Positions 1 to 13,100 of a DNA stretch of 64,000 nt are shown here, one piece after another (the stretch's first letter is position 1; each line of letters opens with the position of its first letter). This DNA comes from Sipunculus nudus (lineage: Eukaryota; Annelida; Sipuncula; Golfingiida; Sipunculidae): assembly GCA_026874595.1 (NCBI GenBank), contig CM049307.1:52761370-52825369 (forward strand), written 5' to 3'. The position numbers and the translations under genes were made by a program. Below the pieces are notes generated by a model. That model did not search any database, was not told the DNA's origin, and saw only the letters and a list, made by a program, of their open reading frames with translations.

Positions 1-468
1 TAATTTTTGCACATAACTTTGGCTTTGTAATGAGGAAATGTGTGCTCAAATATAACTTATTTAAGGAAACTACTGAAAAGTCTATGTTTACGATACAGTA
101 CATTACAATACAGAATTGTAGCTATAGAATTATTAAATTATTAGTTGCATGTAGGCCTACAAATCAGCTGAGATGATATACTGGTCTATATGGTCAGAAA
201 ATTCATACTTCTAAACAAATGACTATTTCTGATTATCAGTTGTAGAGGTCAACTGATTTTTACTGATGAATGATAAAAAAAATTACAACCAATTCCAAAC
301 ACCCAATGAATACATTTAATTTACATATTGCTTAAGACTTTGACACAGATTGCCTTCCCATGTTATGCTTCAAACTCCCATGTGACCTTCAAAAATGCTG
401 ACCAAAAGATCCCAGAGTACTGAATTTTTCTGATGACTGAAAGCCCTGTAGTAATATATTATACTTAC

Positions 469-613
469 TGCCTTTATTGAGCCATTCTGATGGTTGAACA
501 TTATTATGACTGCATGATGACTTGGTATATCTGTATTTTTGGGAAAAACTGTCACCACTTTGGTGGCCAAGGCCTGGTGATGTCTGCTGTAAGCTGGCAT
601 GTCAAGCATTTTC
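469..613 (-). CDS. CRYM: CRYM coding exon 2
   Basis: Second coding exon, between acceptor ttccag (ending at 614) and donor gtaagt (468). It has 48 codons plus one base and ends in phase 0 after SIKA. In human CRYM the sequence continues LLA-VMDGN, so the next exon should begin with a VMDGN-like motif and lies outside the window. Confidence 0.88.
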
Positions 614-3600
614 CTGGAAAAAAATTCTATACATATAAAAATTAAAAATACATGCCTATTTTAAAACAAGGGACCTATGGGTCACTGTGCTCAGCTGACG
701 TTAACCTTGAAGGTAAAAATCTAAAATGATATCAAATGGAGATAAAGTGTAAGAGGAAGAGGTAATAAAGGCCATGGTTGGTTTATATGATTGGTTTGTA
801 TTGATGAGCAAGAAATTGTTGCAAATAATATTTTGTGACCTGACCATGTGTTTCCTAATGTTGAAACTGAAGCATGTGAGCAGTTTGTGAACAAATGATC
901 TGTACAATTACCATGATCATTAGTTGGGTTTTCAATTAACTGTTGACATTTCAGTAGTTTACACATTTGTTCAATTGAATTTTTTTTTTGTATAATATAT
1001 ATTATTAAATATATGTTTTTTTTTTTATGAAATGTATACAGTTGAAATATAACTAATTAACAACATAAAACATGGCAAACAAAGCCTGATCTCAAATTCT
1101 GCTGATGCAGGAAAATAATGAACAAATGTTTGTAATAAATCCTCATTTTTTTATCACATCAATTTTTTTTTTAATTAAAGTTTATATTTCTATACATTTT
1201 CAATAAAACATATATATCTGAATAGAAAAGTTGATTCATTATTCTCAATTGCATCATCATAAATCTCAATCTTGTCAGATAACACCACATCATGCATTCA
1301 AATGTTAATTTATTTTTTACCACAAAAATATATCTTTTAAATCTGCAAAATAATAAATATCTAAAAGAAATACTTGATTTAGATTTCACAATTTTTAATT
1401 GTGTCTTTATTTATCCATAATGTGCTTCATATTTTATCATAATTTAAGCATACTGATGGGTTCCATTATGATTGGTAAAATGATTTAAAAGAAAAATGAT
1501 TTCTTTAAAAATGCTACATTACACAACATTGCATCTTCTGAATTACACCTAGAATTACTTTTTCAAGGAAAGTTTTTGCATATCAGAGTGGAAACAGCAT
1601 TACAATTAAGGAGATACAGTGAAAACAATAACAATACTGCATAACACTTGGTGGGTTGGGTTTGCGGGGGGGGGGGGGGGGGGGGGGGGGTGATTGGGGT
1701 GGTGATATGAGAATAACAGTACACCTGTCACAGCAGGGGATCTCCCCCAGTGACTGTAACAAATCAGAAACCCTGGCATAGCTGACTTCCAGTGACCTGG
1801 AGTGGGACCCTGCATCTGTAACCTCTAATCAAAGAAAATGACTACAACAGAGCCTCAAGAAAAAAAGCAATAACTAGCTTTAATTTTCAAGCTTTTATTT
1901 CCAAATTTCAGATTTAAACAAATTAAATATTTATGTTTACATGCTGTGAAAATTAAATCAATGGTACTTACAGGAAAAAAACGTGCCATGGTCAAAGTTG
2001 GGCAAAATTTAAGGTACTGATTTTATTTTTATGCTAATTACTTAAAAAATTTACAAAATTCAGATCTAATTTTGGGTAAGCAATTGAATCTTAATTAAAC
2101 ATAGTTATATACTTGGGAAAATAGACTCTAGTTTCAAAATTTTTCATGTTAAGTGAGTAAATATTTTTCCTGATTTTTTACAAAGTCCATTATGTTTGGG
2201 CCCATAACTTAAAGAATTTATACTTAACAGACTTAATTTCTGGCATGTACATAGGAACTATATGGAAGAATATTTATGGTAAATATGAGGAAAAACAGAT
2301 GAGTGGTTTTGATATTAGGCAGTCCTGAAGTGTGAAAATAGGATTTTAATAAAAAATTGAGGTTTTTCCTTAATTTCTCAAAGGAACAAAGTCGCAAAGA
2401 CCCAGTTTTCGGCTTGGTAGGAGATCTTGGGGACATCTAACATTATGCTGAATTTTGGATTCCTAGGTCTTACGGTTTCAAAACGTGCCACATCTACGGA
2501 TGGACGGACGGACGGACGGACGGACAGACGGACGGACGACGGACAATGGACCACGACTATAGCTCAGATGACTTATAGTCAGCTGAGCTAAAAATCTTAT
2601 TATTTTCCAATATGTTATATTTTACATGTATATGGCTGTGTATTTTGTATGTATAAAGTCTCACCATGTACCTAACAGAAGCACTGCATGGTCAATATTA
2701 AGGGTGTGGTAACATAAGAAATCATCATGTGTGAATAACATTACCTCAATTTACCTGGACAGACACTGTGTGTAATAACAATAACACAGGTTGAGCATCA
2801 ATGTAATAATGTAAGGACTTTATAATATTTGTAAAGTTAAACTGTTCAAGTTACAGAAAGTTACATTTGTATAATATATGCATCCTACATTCACAAATAT
2901 ATACTTTTATGTATTTTCATAATTTACTTGAGTTCATTTTGAATTATTTCCAAATCAGATCACATAATAATGATAATATCTGAATATCTAGTATCCCCAA
3001 ACAATTAATCCCCCACACCCTTTCAGAATAGGCCCCCATCTTAATGACACTTAACAAGTGACTATGGTTTCTTTCATCTATCAACTTGAGAAACAACAAT
3101 AGAACTTTTGAATTATTTCCAAATTAGATCACATAATAATGATAATATCTGAATTTCTAGTATCCCCAAACAATTAATCCCCCACACCCTTTCAGAATAG
3201 GCCCCCATCTTAATGACACCTAACAAGTGACTATGGTTTTTTTTCATCTATCAACTTGGGAAACAACATTTTTCACAAATATGGGAATATTCATGGTCAA
3301 GGCCGCTCTCATAGGAGGGTCATGAACCCAATTTAAATATACCACATCCCATAACCTATATCTATATCTATGTATATGCATAATATGAAAGAAATTTGTC
3401 CATTAGTTTTTTACCTATAATGCTCAATGTACTGTCATGTGGCAATGAAGGGGGTATTAAAAGGTGTGGAAACAATAAAAGGACAGAAGGTGGCACCACT
3501 GAAGACAATGCTATCAAAGATCTTCTGTCAATTTGATTTTGGGACCAATCCATGCATCCATGCAATTGAGATATTTAAGATTTTGTGCAATTTTACTACA

Positions 3601-5374
3601 TACAGAAATATTCAAGACCACTCTCAAAGAAAGGTCATGACCCTAATTTAACTAGAATACAGGTGGCTGACAAGCGACAGAGGCATGGGTAAAGGAAGGG
3701 AAGGAATGTTCCTCACATGACATAAATCCAAATTAGGGGCACCAGTGATACAAATTAAACTCCTCATACTTGTGCAATTTTACCAAAAAACAGATCTACA
3801 GATGGGTACAACATGCAAAATTTCTGGCCGCGACACCAATCTACGGCTGAGAAAAAGTGCATTAATGTATTCTATAAATACAGAACAGCAAGTGGCGCCA
3901 CCTGTCTGATCTACAACAAAGCTATCCAAGACTGGTTAACATGCCAAAATTTCAGTCTGATACATCCATCCACTCCTCAGACATGAGCGATTTTTACCTG
4001 AAGCAAATAGATGGATCACAAAAACAAGAAAAGGATAACAGGTGGCGCCACCAGTTTCCGGTATCCTTTCCTTGTTTTTGTGGGGTTTAATACCATCATA
4101 CCATCATTTTGTGCCATCATATTATGCATATACATAGACATGGGTTATGGGATGATGTGTATTTAAATTAGGGTCATGACCTTTCCTATGAGTGGCCTTG
4201 ACCTTGATTATTGCCATATATGCTGAAAATCACACAATATCATAAATATCTCATTAAGGGATGCATGGATTGGTCCAAAAATCAAATTGACTGAAGATCT
4301 TGGATAGCTTTGTCTTCTTCCATGCACGTTCTGTCCATTTCTTGTTTTCACGCCTTTTAATACCCCATTATTGCTACATGGCAGTACTGTGAGCATTATA
4401 AGTCAAACAATAATTGACAGATTGGGCTGAAATTGTGCATGTCCATTGATCTTGGATACCACCATCTTACATTCAAGACTGGTGGCGCCATCTGCAATCA
4501 CTTTTGTGTGGCGTCCATCTGTACATTTGCTCTCGGTGAAAATTGCTTATATCTCAGGAGTGGTTAATTTAGGTATAGGTCTGAAATTTGGCATGTCTAT
4601 CCATCTTGGAAAGTTTTCTGCAATAGTTTTCCCATTGCGTCAATCTGTAAAGGTGCTTTTGGAGAAAATAGCTCATATCTCTAGAGCGGTTCAAGGTATT
4701 AGTCTGCGATTTGGAATGTCCATAGATCTTGGGGAGTATTCTCATCAACCAGACACTTGGCGCCACCTACCTTACCATTTTTATAGTATAAATTAATCCT
4801 CCCCTTTTCTCAAGAGTTATTCACTGTATTGGCCCCCATATTTGGTGAAAAATATTGTTTCTCAAGTTGATAGATGGAAGAAACCATGGTCCCTTACCAA
4901 GTGTCAGTATATGCTGCTGAAGATGGGGGGGGGGGGGGGGTTATTCTTAAGAGGGGGGTTAATTGCCCGAGGAAACTATTGCACCTGCAATGTCAAGATA
5001 TGTCTAGTTCATATTATTAGTACTGCAATACACTATTATTATTATTATTATTATTATTATTATGATTATTATAAAATAATCATTGAAACAGCTGTGCAAT
5101 TATTGATTAATACAGCAGTTGTCAGGAGTATGGGGGGAAAACGTATTGAAAAAATTTACTACAAACTATCAATATTCACTTGAAAGTAAACACTTATAGT
5201 ATTCCTTTACCCTCTGTCCTCGATGTTGGTCTTCAATCTGACAGGCTGTGCCACGCCAGCTTCTGGTCCCTCGGAGAACTTGGCGAAAGCTTCCTCCAAA
5301 CTCAGCATCAACTCTTTCAAATCCAGGTACTTGAGGACCTGTTCCGGCCCGATGTACAACGGCGCAGCAGACAT
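469..5374 (-). CDS. CRYM: Ketimine reductase mu-crystallin (CRYM), exons 1-2 of a gene running off the left edge
   Basis: CRYM belongs to the ornithine cyclodeaminase/mu-crystallin family. It is an NADPH-dependent cytosolic ketimine reductase, and the vertebrate protein also binds thyroid hormone. Exon 1 (5374 down to 5211, 54 codons plus 2 bases) starts at ATG 5374-5372 and encodes MSAAPLYIGPEQVL, then FSEGPEAGVAQPVR, the family's N-terminal FxxGPExGVxQPVR block. It ends GG before the donor gtaaag. Exon 2 (613 down to 469) follows acceptor ttccag, completes the glycine codon, and encodes MPAYSRHHQALATKVVTVF then PSHHAVIIMFNHQNGSIKA before donor gtaagt. These are the substrate-pocket MPAYS block and the PSHxAxxxxF strand of the family. 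Only about 102 of roughly 310 residues lie here; the Rossmann NADPH domain would be beyond position 1. An upstream in-frame ATG at 5461 extends the frame by 29 residues but lacks family similarity. The gene is divergent from the canopy gene. Confidence 0.9.
1664..1691 (+). repeat. Poly-G homopolymer, ~27 bases
   Basis: An uninterrupted G run inside the family B element. Similar long G or C runs occur near 4925, 9698, 11770, 14208, 24008, 24052, 35004, 48307, 51841 and 51942. Confidence 0.9.
2495..2545 (+). repeat. GGAC tetranucleotide microsatellite
   Basis: Tandem GGAC units with a few substitutions, in the 5' part of family B copy 1. The nested copy has the complementary GTCC run at the equivalent place (about 10985-11030). 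Confidence 0.85.
2941..3270 (+). repeat. 169-bp tandem duplication including the edge of a repeat element
   Basis: The block beginning GAATTATTTCC at 2941 is repeated almost exactly from 3110. It contains the GTATCCCC element tip (2991) and about 50 bases of flank. The duplication therefore arose after the element was already in place. Confidence 0.85.
2991..4976. mobile_element. Foldback element: two inverted arms related to family C
   Basis: The left tip GTATCCCCAAAC plus about 100 further bases recurs inverted at the right end (about 4815-4976). Inside, 3290-3560 and 4120-4400 are also inverted copies of each other; both contain ATCCCATAACC, or its complement, beside ATTTAAAT. The same internal units occur directly at 45110-45400 in the family C element. 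The arms are separated by other units carrying the palindrome GGTGGCGCCACC. It looks like two head-to-head or palindromically copied elements, with no coding capacity. Confidence 0.6.
5036..5072 (+). repeat. ATT trinucleotide microsatellite
   Basis: About eleven ATT units with one GATT interruption, in CRYM intron 1 close to exon 1. Confidence 0.85.
5211..5374 (-). CDS. CRYM: CRYM coding exon 1
   Basis: First coding exon of the mu-crystallin gene; start ATG at 5374, donor gtaaag at 5210. The donor splits a glycine codon (GG|G), in phase with exon 2. Confidence 0.88.
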
Positions 5375-6481
5375 TTTATGCTTGTGAACTCTCCAGCAGC
5401 AAGTGGTTCTGTTCAGCTTATGATCGAACGTCGGCAGACAATATGTGACCTTTGTACACAAGATGACTTACACAAATTCAACCGTGCACTTTTTACTTTT
5501 CACACTTCGGTGGGGAAATCACTTCAGCCACGGCCGCTAGATGTCTCTGCGCTACAATGAACTCTTTTTAATTATGATTTCTCAGATGAATTTGGACGAC
5601 GGTTTTTTATTTGCCCACGTCGTTTCTGTTCGCTTGCCTTTTTGTCTGTGCACGTTATTAAACAAATCTTGACCTGATTTCGGTGAAACCTGTGGATATA
5701 TTTTTGTTTTAGAGCAAGGATATTGGATTAAATTGTATTATTAATTTTTTGTCTCCATTGATCATTTGTAGGTCTCTGCAGGATCATTCATTATTCATCT
5801 ATTCCTTCTTTAAATTAATTTTGAAAAAGGTATATGGAAACCGACACTAACATTTTAAGGAAAATTTGGACACTTTAAAGAATATAGCGCCCCGAATAGT
5901 ACTGTCTGTTGGAATATTTTGGTACTATCAAGGAAGAAAGAAAGAATTCTCTGTAAATTGGAAGGTGTTTGGTTTAGGGGTATTTCTACAAAAAGTCGCA
6001 TTTTAAGGGTTTTTATGGTGATTTTTTTTAATTTTGATTTTGATTTGACAAAACTTAATTTGTATAAAAATATCTTTACATTATAGAATAATGCCAGTAA
6101 TGCACTTCTCAGTTTCCTTTTTTTAAAAATAGTCCATTTAAGGGAAAAATATGAACCCTTTTCTCGACACCTTTACACGTAGGAAAATCTCACTTGCACT
6201 TTCAGAAATTGTTTTTATTGAATTTTTTTTGTGATACAGTGGGTATTGAGAATTATACTTTTTAGTTACTTTAATTCAAACCAAGAAGCAAACTTCTTTT
6301 TGAAAAATACTGTAATAAATCGATCAAGAGGACGACAGAAAAGCCTTTACTAACATAAAGTTTAAGCTTTTCTTACATGCGCATTGTTTTTCTTACATGC
6401 GCGTGTTCTTCATTGTAACTGAATAGTAGTACTAAAGCATTTTAAATCAAATATAACAAAATTATAGCAATCATCTTTTCA

Positions 6482-6554
<73 letters not shown>

Positions 6555-7022
6555 GGAAAATAAGGCACTAAAATTAAAAACAAATATTACAAAATACTAC
6601 TACTACTATAATAATAATAATAATTAAGGTTTTAACATTTTTCATCCGGTAATTCAAATAGCTACAACGTGCAACGTGCAGCGTGCAACAACACGCACAT
6701 GAGCATAGTATTATTAGTAACCGTAATGCACTTCTTTTTATAAAAATATCGACAATATAGTTAAACCATATGTGTTCTTAATTCTAAAATATTCAATTGG
6801 TGCATTCTGACTTATTTCTGCCTAATATTTACTTTTCAAGGGGATATACACAGCGTACATTTAAATATGCTACACCGTAATGGAATCCCTACTCGGGGAC
6901 CAATCAGATAGTGAGACGTGCATCTAAGGCAGGGGGTTTCCCGTTTCCTCATGTGCATGTAAACACAGAGAACGAGGAAGCCTGTACGCATGGGCGTGTG
7001 ACCGGCGGGCAGAGAAGGGAGC
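5375..7022. promoter_or_regulatory. Shared upstream region of the divergent CRYM and CNPY genes
   Basis: This 1.65 kb separates the two start codons and should hold both promoters. Most of it is AT-rich. The ~120 bases before the CNPY ATG (6900-7020) are richer in G+C and CpG. No TATA box is placed convincingly for either gene, and a dinucleotide microsatellite sits at 6485-6550. Confidence 0.45.
6485..6550 (+). repeat. Compound TA/TG dinucleotide microsatellite
   Basis: About 14 TA units run directly into about 18 TG units, within the CRYM-CNPY intergenic region. Such alternating purine-pyrimidine tracts are polymorphic and can adopt Z-DNA. Confidence 0.95.
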
Positions 7023-7161
7023 ATGGATGTCAAGCTTTCAGCCTTGGTGTGTTCCAGTCTTCTTCTTGTGGCTGTCTTTGCTGGCAAGAAAGGAGACGAC
7101 GGGGAGGAAGATGTTTATACAACCTCCGACCCCAGCAAGAGAGAGCCCTCACCATGTGAAG
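7023..7161 (+). CDS. CNPY4: CNPY coding exon 1: signal peptide and first cysteine
   Basis: ATG at 7023 opens a basic-hydrophobic leader ([18 protein letters not shown]). An acidic linker and SPCE follow before donor gtatgt. The CxxC motif CEVC is split by the 8.2 kb intron 1. Confidence 0.88.
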
Positions 7162-10100
7162 GTATGTGACTGAAACCTCGGCTGACAAAGCATCTCTTAA
7201 GACTTAATTAACGAGGTTTTTATTCTCCATGCTCAGGCTAAAAAAATCTTGAAATTTGATATGGACACAGGAATATATTGATTTAATAAAGGTTTTACTT
7301 TTATTTTATACACCTTGTAGTAAACAGGTCACAATGTATTAAACATTTAGAAAATATTATTTAATTATAGTTATTATACGTACAGGCAAGACCCTGAAGA
7401 TCATGTGCTATTAATTATCTTTGATTCTGGTTTTGTGTTATATTATGAAATTATGATATTATTCTTAATGCCCTTAAATCTTAATCCAATTTCCAAAGTT
7501 GGTTTAAAAATTTCACATGAATAATCATTAATATAATGTTTACCAGAAGCTATAACACGAAAAATAAAGAAGAAATTTCCCTGCAGTTGGGGAAAAAGGT
7601 GGTCTTACAACAGTATTTTCCCCCTGTACATAGGCAAGGGTGTGCCATTAGTTTTAGTCACAATGCTTTCATACAGACTTGTGGTTTTTCACGCCCAGTC
7701 ACTCCACTATCAGAATATATATATCGCATCAGAATGAATACAGCTCTACCAAAATGCAAAAAATACTGCATAGATAAAAAATAATCTGAAAACAAATGCA
7801 TGTTGTATAAATGTGCAGTAAAAATTAACTGACCCATAATAAAAAAGGTGTTTCATTAAAAACAAAATCAGATTAGATCATTTTATTTGAAATTGTGAGC
7901 AAGGTTAGAAAATTAAAAAGAAAATTTTTCTCTAAAATTTTACCTCAAAGATTTTTTACTCCGTATTTCTTTGTTTCCTTAATCAACTGGAATATAAAAT
8001 TAGATTTTAAGACTAGGATCCCAGTCTGGTTTAGTCAGTGGGTGATTTGTTGAGCTCAAATTTGATGGGGGTCCTGACTGGCCCAGTTTCCCAGTCTAGC
8101 TAACTGATTCAAACAAACATAGTGTTGGCTAGATGAAGCTAGCGATCAAGTTCAAGTTTTGGGGCTTGACACTCCTAAAATCTCAGTGGATTCTCCTTTC
8201 TCTTTTCCAGTGCTGGCTTTAGCGGGGTTCAAACTTAAGTTGGATGCACAATGCAATAACCCCCTCTCTTTAACTGTTGTGATAGCATCCTTGACCCTGT
8301 GCCATCTGCCTGGTAGTGAAACTCAGCAAGATATGTTAAAGCAAGCAGCAGAATGCTACTACTTAAGGAGTGTAGCATTCATACATAACATGCATTTATG
8401 TGGCACACAAAAATTGACCAAGATCCTGGTAGAGGTGTGTTTGGGGTCCCTGACTGCTCTCCAGCTTAAAACTTCAGGGTTCATAAATGGTTCATAATAA
8501 TAAACATCACAAAAGAAAAGAAAATTTTATACATGTACATAAATAGAATTTCAATGTGAAAGAGGAAATATCTGAAGATTTCTTACATTATTATAATCAA
8601 GTATTGTTTGCCTGTCAGAAAGTGGTGATGTGGTTTGATACTCTCATTTTCTTTACACACATGCTTTGTCAGCCATATTGTAATCATTTGATAAATTCCA
8701 GCTGCTTCCTGTTTTTACTTCCTTGCCTGTTATTACTAACTTCCCTGTGTTTGTACAGATTTTGCTTACTCTGTTCATGAATGCAAGTTGATTAAAAAGT
8801 CCATACATTATTTTGGTATACAAATTCTATATCTTGTTTCAACACCTTGTGTCCAGCTGTTCATTGCCAAAAAGAGTTTTTTTAAGTTTGTATTATTTAG
8901 TTAAAAAAATGTTGATTTTAGTGACACTGTGACAGTATAAAATAAATTCAAGATTTGTATACTAAGTCCCAGGTTTATACTTTGCAAATTTTTTTGTCTC
9001 TCCTGTCATTTGACAGACTGACTAACATATACGAAACCAGATTTGTAATACACAACCTTACTCCAATACAAGCAAGAACTGATTTATATTTCAACTCTTT
9101 TCTCCCAAAATCAATCAGATTATGGAACCAAATGGATCTTGATAAAAAAGCTTGCTTTACAAGTGCCTCATTAAACTACCAATTAAAAAAATCAGCTCTA
9201 AGAACTAAAACACCTACGTACTACAACTCAGGAACCAGAAAATCACAAATAATCCATGCACGCATGAGACTGTAATGTAGTGATCTAAATTATCATATGT
9301 ACACAAGACATAAAAGCAACACCAAAAAATGTCAATGTGGCCACCCATCAGAAGATCCCAACCACTACCTACTGCAATGCCACCTCTATAACTCCACTAG
9401 GAAAACATACTTACCAGGGATACCCCATTAAAAGTTCTACTTTTTGGTGACCCAAAAATAGATGACAAATCAAACAAGGAAATATTCGAAGCGGTAGCAA
9501 ACTTTATTGAAAACTCAAACAGATTCTAACATAAAATAATTTGACGATTTTGACAAACTCATCCCACACCCACCAAAACTCTCTCTCTCCTCTCAACTGG
9601 CACCTTACACTTTCCAAATCACAACTAAAAACATAGTCATTAGGCTATCCACATCTTCCATGATACTTCAGTCATCAATATGTTAACATCACACCCCCCC
9701 CCCCCTGCCATGCATCAGAAAATTACCACTTTAGAATTCAGGAGCGAGCTTCATAAGCTTTAAGTAGCTTGCGCTAAATCTATTGATACATGTTTATATT
9801 TATATATGTGCTTAGGTAGAATACCACATGAATGTACTTACTATGTATTGTGTCAATAAATCATTCAAACAAACTGAATATATATTTTGTTTCGGATTTA
9901 CATTGCATTGTCTAGTCACCATGTGTTCTGTGAGCATTTCATGCATATGTAGAGTAACCATTGATGTCTGAAATTAAATTTGGTTTCATTTCTTGAAAAG
10001 TGAAAATTGTGGAGTATTTTATCATATACAGTAAATACTTAAAATTATGACCAAAAATGGAACCTTGATAAAGTGTTCATCTTTTTAGATATCATCTAAG

Positions 10101-13100
10101 CAAGGTCTTAAAAGCAAAAAAGGGTCAGGACCATGAACAAGTGGCTATTATTTTGAGGTGGTCCCAAGGAGCAGATGGTTGTTCATTTAGGTATCAAACT
10201 GTTTCTTTTTGTTAATTTCCAGTATGTACATTTCTTGGTTTTCCCTTGTATTTTACTTTTTTATGCCCTCGCCACAAAGTGGCCGGGGCATATAGTTTTA
10301 CCCATGTCCGTCATCCTGTCCTTCCGTCATTCCGTCATTCCGAAATCAAACAGTTGTACAGACTTTTTTTCGCAATGCCTGCAGATATTGGCCTGATTTT
10401 TGGTGTGTAGGCAGATAATAACCAGTTACAGATCGAGTTCATGTTTATTCCCGGTTGACCTACTTTTGACAGTTTTACGGCTCCTAAACTTAGAAAATTT
10501 CATGAAAAAATGAAATTTAAATGACAAATACACATGTACGGATTTTTTTTCGCAATGCCTGCAGATATTGGCCTGATTTTTGGTGTGTAGGCAGATAATG
10601 ACCAGTTACAGATCGAGTTCATGTTTCTTCCCAGTTGACTTACTTTTGACTCTTTTACATCTCCTAAACTTAAAAAATTTCATGAAATATGAAATTTTCA
10701 TGACAAATACACATGTACGGACTTTTTTTCGCAGTGCCTGCAGATATTTGCCTGATTTTTTGTGTGTGGGCAGATATTGACCAGTTACAGATAGAGTTCT
10801 CGTTTCGTCCCGGTTGACCTACTTTTGAACGTTTTACGGCTCCTGAACATAGAAAATTTCATGAAAAATATAAATTTTCATGACAAATACACATGTACAG
10901 ACTTTTTTTTCGCATTGTCTGCAGATATTGGCCTGATTAGCTCAGCTGACTATAAGTCATCTGAGCTATAGTCGTGGTCCTTTGTCCGTCATCCGTCCGT
11001 CCGTCCGGCCATCTGGCCGTCCGTCCATTAACAGGGCACATTTTAAAACCGTTGGACCTACGAATCCAAAATTCTGCATACCATTAGATGTCATTAGAAC
11101 TTCGTTCCTCCGAGATATTAAGGAAAAATCTCCGTTTTCCATAAAAAAGCAATTGTTACACTTCAAGTCTGCCTAATATCAAAACCACTGATCTGTTTTT
11201 GATAATATTTAGTATTCATATTCTTCCATACATTTTCTGTGCACATACCAAGTATTTTGGTCAGTATTTGGTATTATTTTGAAGTTATAGGCCCAAATAT
11301 AATGCAATTTTTAAAAAATCAGGAAATATATTTGCTCACTTAACATGAGAATTGCTGAAGCTGAAGACTTTTTTTTCAGGAATATAACTTTATTTAATCA
11401 AGATTCAATTGTTTGCCCAAAATTAGATCTGAATTTTGCAAATTTTTAAGTTATTAGCATTAATGAAAAATCAACACCTTAAATTTTGTCCAAATTTGGC
11501 AGTGGCACGTTTTTTCCCTGTAAGCACTGTTGATTTAATTTTCACAGCATAAATACATAAGGATTTAATCTTTTAAAATATGAAATTTCAAAGAAATTGT
11601 TTGAAAAGAGTAGCTTTCATTCAAGTTTTCATACACCATGTCAAGTGTTGTTTACATCTGGCCCACCTAGTAGTACAGCCTTCACTTGCATTATGTAACC
11701 CACCCCAGGCAGCTTGCCTTGACCCAGCTTGGCCACTACTAGCAGGCTTCTCCTCTGCCTTGCACTCAACCCCCCCCCCCCCAGCTGGTGCATAAACTAG
11801 ATGAATGTTATAATTTTCTGTATTATATTTTATTCTTGGACATGCCACATTTTAGATTTTGTATTGTACCACCAGGGTTACAATGATTAAAGTGCACATT
11901 TAATTGTGACCACAAAGTGATGTATTGCTATGAAAGTGTGGATGTTCATCAGATAAGTAATGCTTTACTTCAGAAGAGTAAAACTTCACCAGGTGTGAAA
12001 TTGACTATTAATTCCAGTTATTAATTATAGCTGAGATTGTAATTAGCATAATGATATTGTTTGTCCCTCATTCAACCAACAGTGTGTATACTTTATTTGA
12101 AAAGATGTTTTTATTTTATCAAATTTACTGAATCTTTTATTTTATTTCGGTGAATAAAATTAAGCATGTCCTGAAAACTCCAATGTGCAAAACTTTTTTA
12201 AAGGGATTCAAGGAATAATTTTGTAGATGCCATGTTGTGGCATTATTTTCTTTTACATTCAGTTTAAACATTTGATTTAAAAATAATAAAAATATATGTG
12301 TATGCATAATATGACCCAATGTGAGCTACAATCTGGATATATAATGATTGCAACTTAGAATTCTAATATTTTAACTTATATTTTCACTTTTATATTACAA
12401 ATTTATAACACTTGAAAATAAAAAAAATGAATCAGATAAAAACTATTAATGAAAAAAGTGGATATGCTAAAAAAAAATAGGCTTATATATTAACTTAAAT
12501 GCATTATTCCCCTGAAAGTGAAATGAAGGTATTAGTACATTCTGTCCACTTGCCTGTCCATCTGTAAATTTTTCATATGCATCACAGTATCTCAAAACTT
12601 TTACTGTTTTTCTTCATGACAGTCTTGTCAGAGTATTAGTTTGCAATCATATATTGAGAACTTTACTATAACCAAGTAGGAGGGCCCTTTCCTCTTAGCT
12701 TCTCATATGCTTATATAAATATAAAACATTACAATAAAATATTTTTCATATTTTGCATTTGCTAGAATTTCAAACTTTTGTCGTGACCCATGGGTCCTTT
12801 GTTTATATTCTGGATTCTCAACATCATTGGATGGCTAAAACTGAATAAATACCAGACATGGTGCAAATACTTTGCAAATGTATATGAATATGAATATGTA
12901 CTCCATTATAAAATTTCTTGCATAAGATTGGGAATTCAGGTAAAAATGAAAGTATTTGAATACCAGTGCAAATACTTTCAAAATGTATTCATGAATGCAT
13001 ATATTCTATAATATTATTTCAGTTATATTTTATTTAAAAAATCATATGATTCTCTTATTATTTTTAATAAAAATTATATTGGCACAATATTTGTTATTAA

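Larger units (their letters stand above)
667..2589 (-). mobile_element. Helentron-like non-autonomous element, family B, copy 1
   Basis: Read on the minus strand, the 5' tip at 2589 is AGCTCAGCTGACT, folding with AGTCA and CTGAGCT into a terminal hairpin followed by ATAG. A GGAC-rich simple repeat (about 2498-2542 on the plus strand) follows. The 3' end has the inverted tip GTCAGCTGAGC (699-689), then a near-palindrome GACCCATAGGTC (683-672), then CCCTTG at 667 with T residues outside. The body shares many segments with the copy nested at 10939-13385, for example the stretch around 1975-2080 against 11390-11525. No coding capacity is visible. It lies in CRYM intron 1. Confidence 0.7.

Noticed and set aside
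5180-5560. 126-codon plus-strand frame
   Set aside because: It is antisense to CRYM exon 1, whose minus-strand frame has clear family similarity and splice signals.
8950-9875. An active retrotransposon
   Set aside because: The reverse transcriptase core is absent, and the remaining C-terminal frame has a stop and a frameshift.
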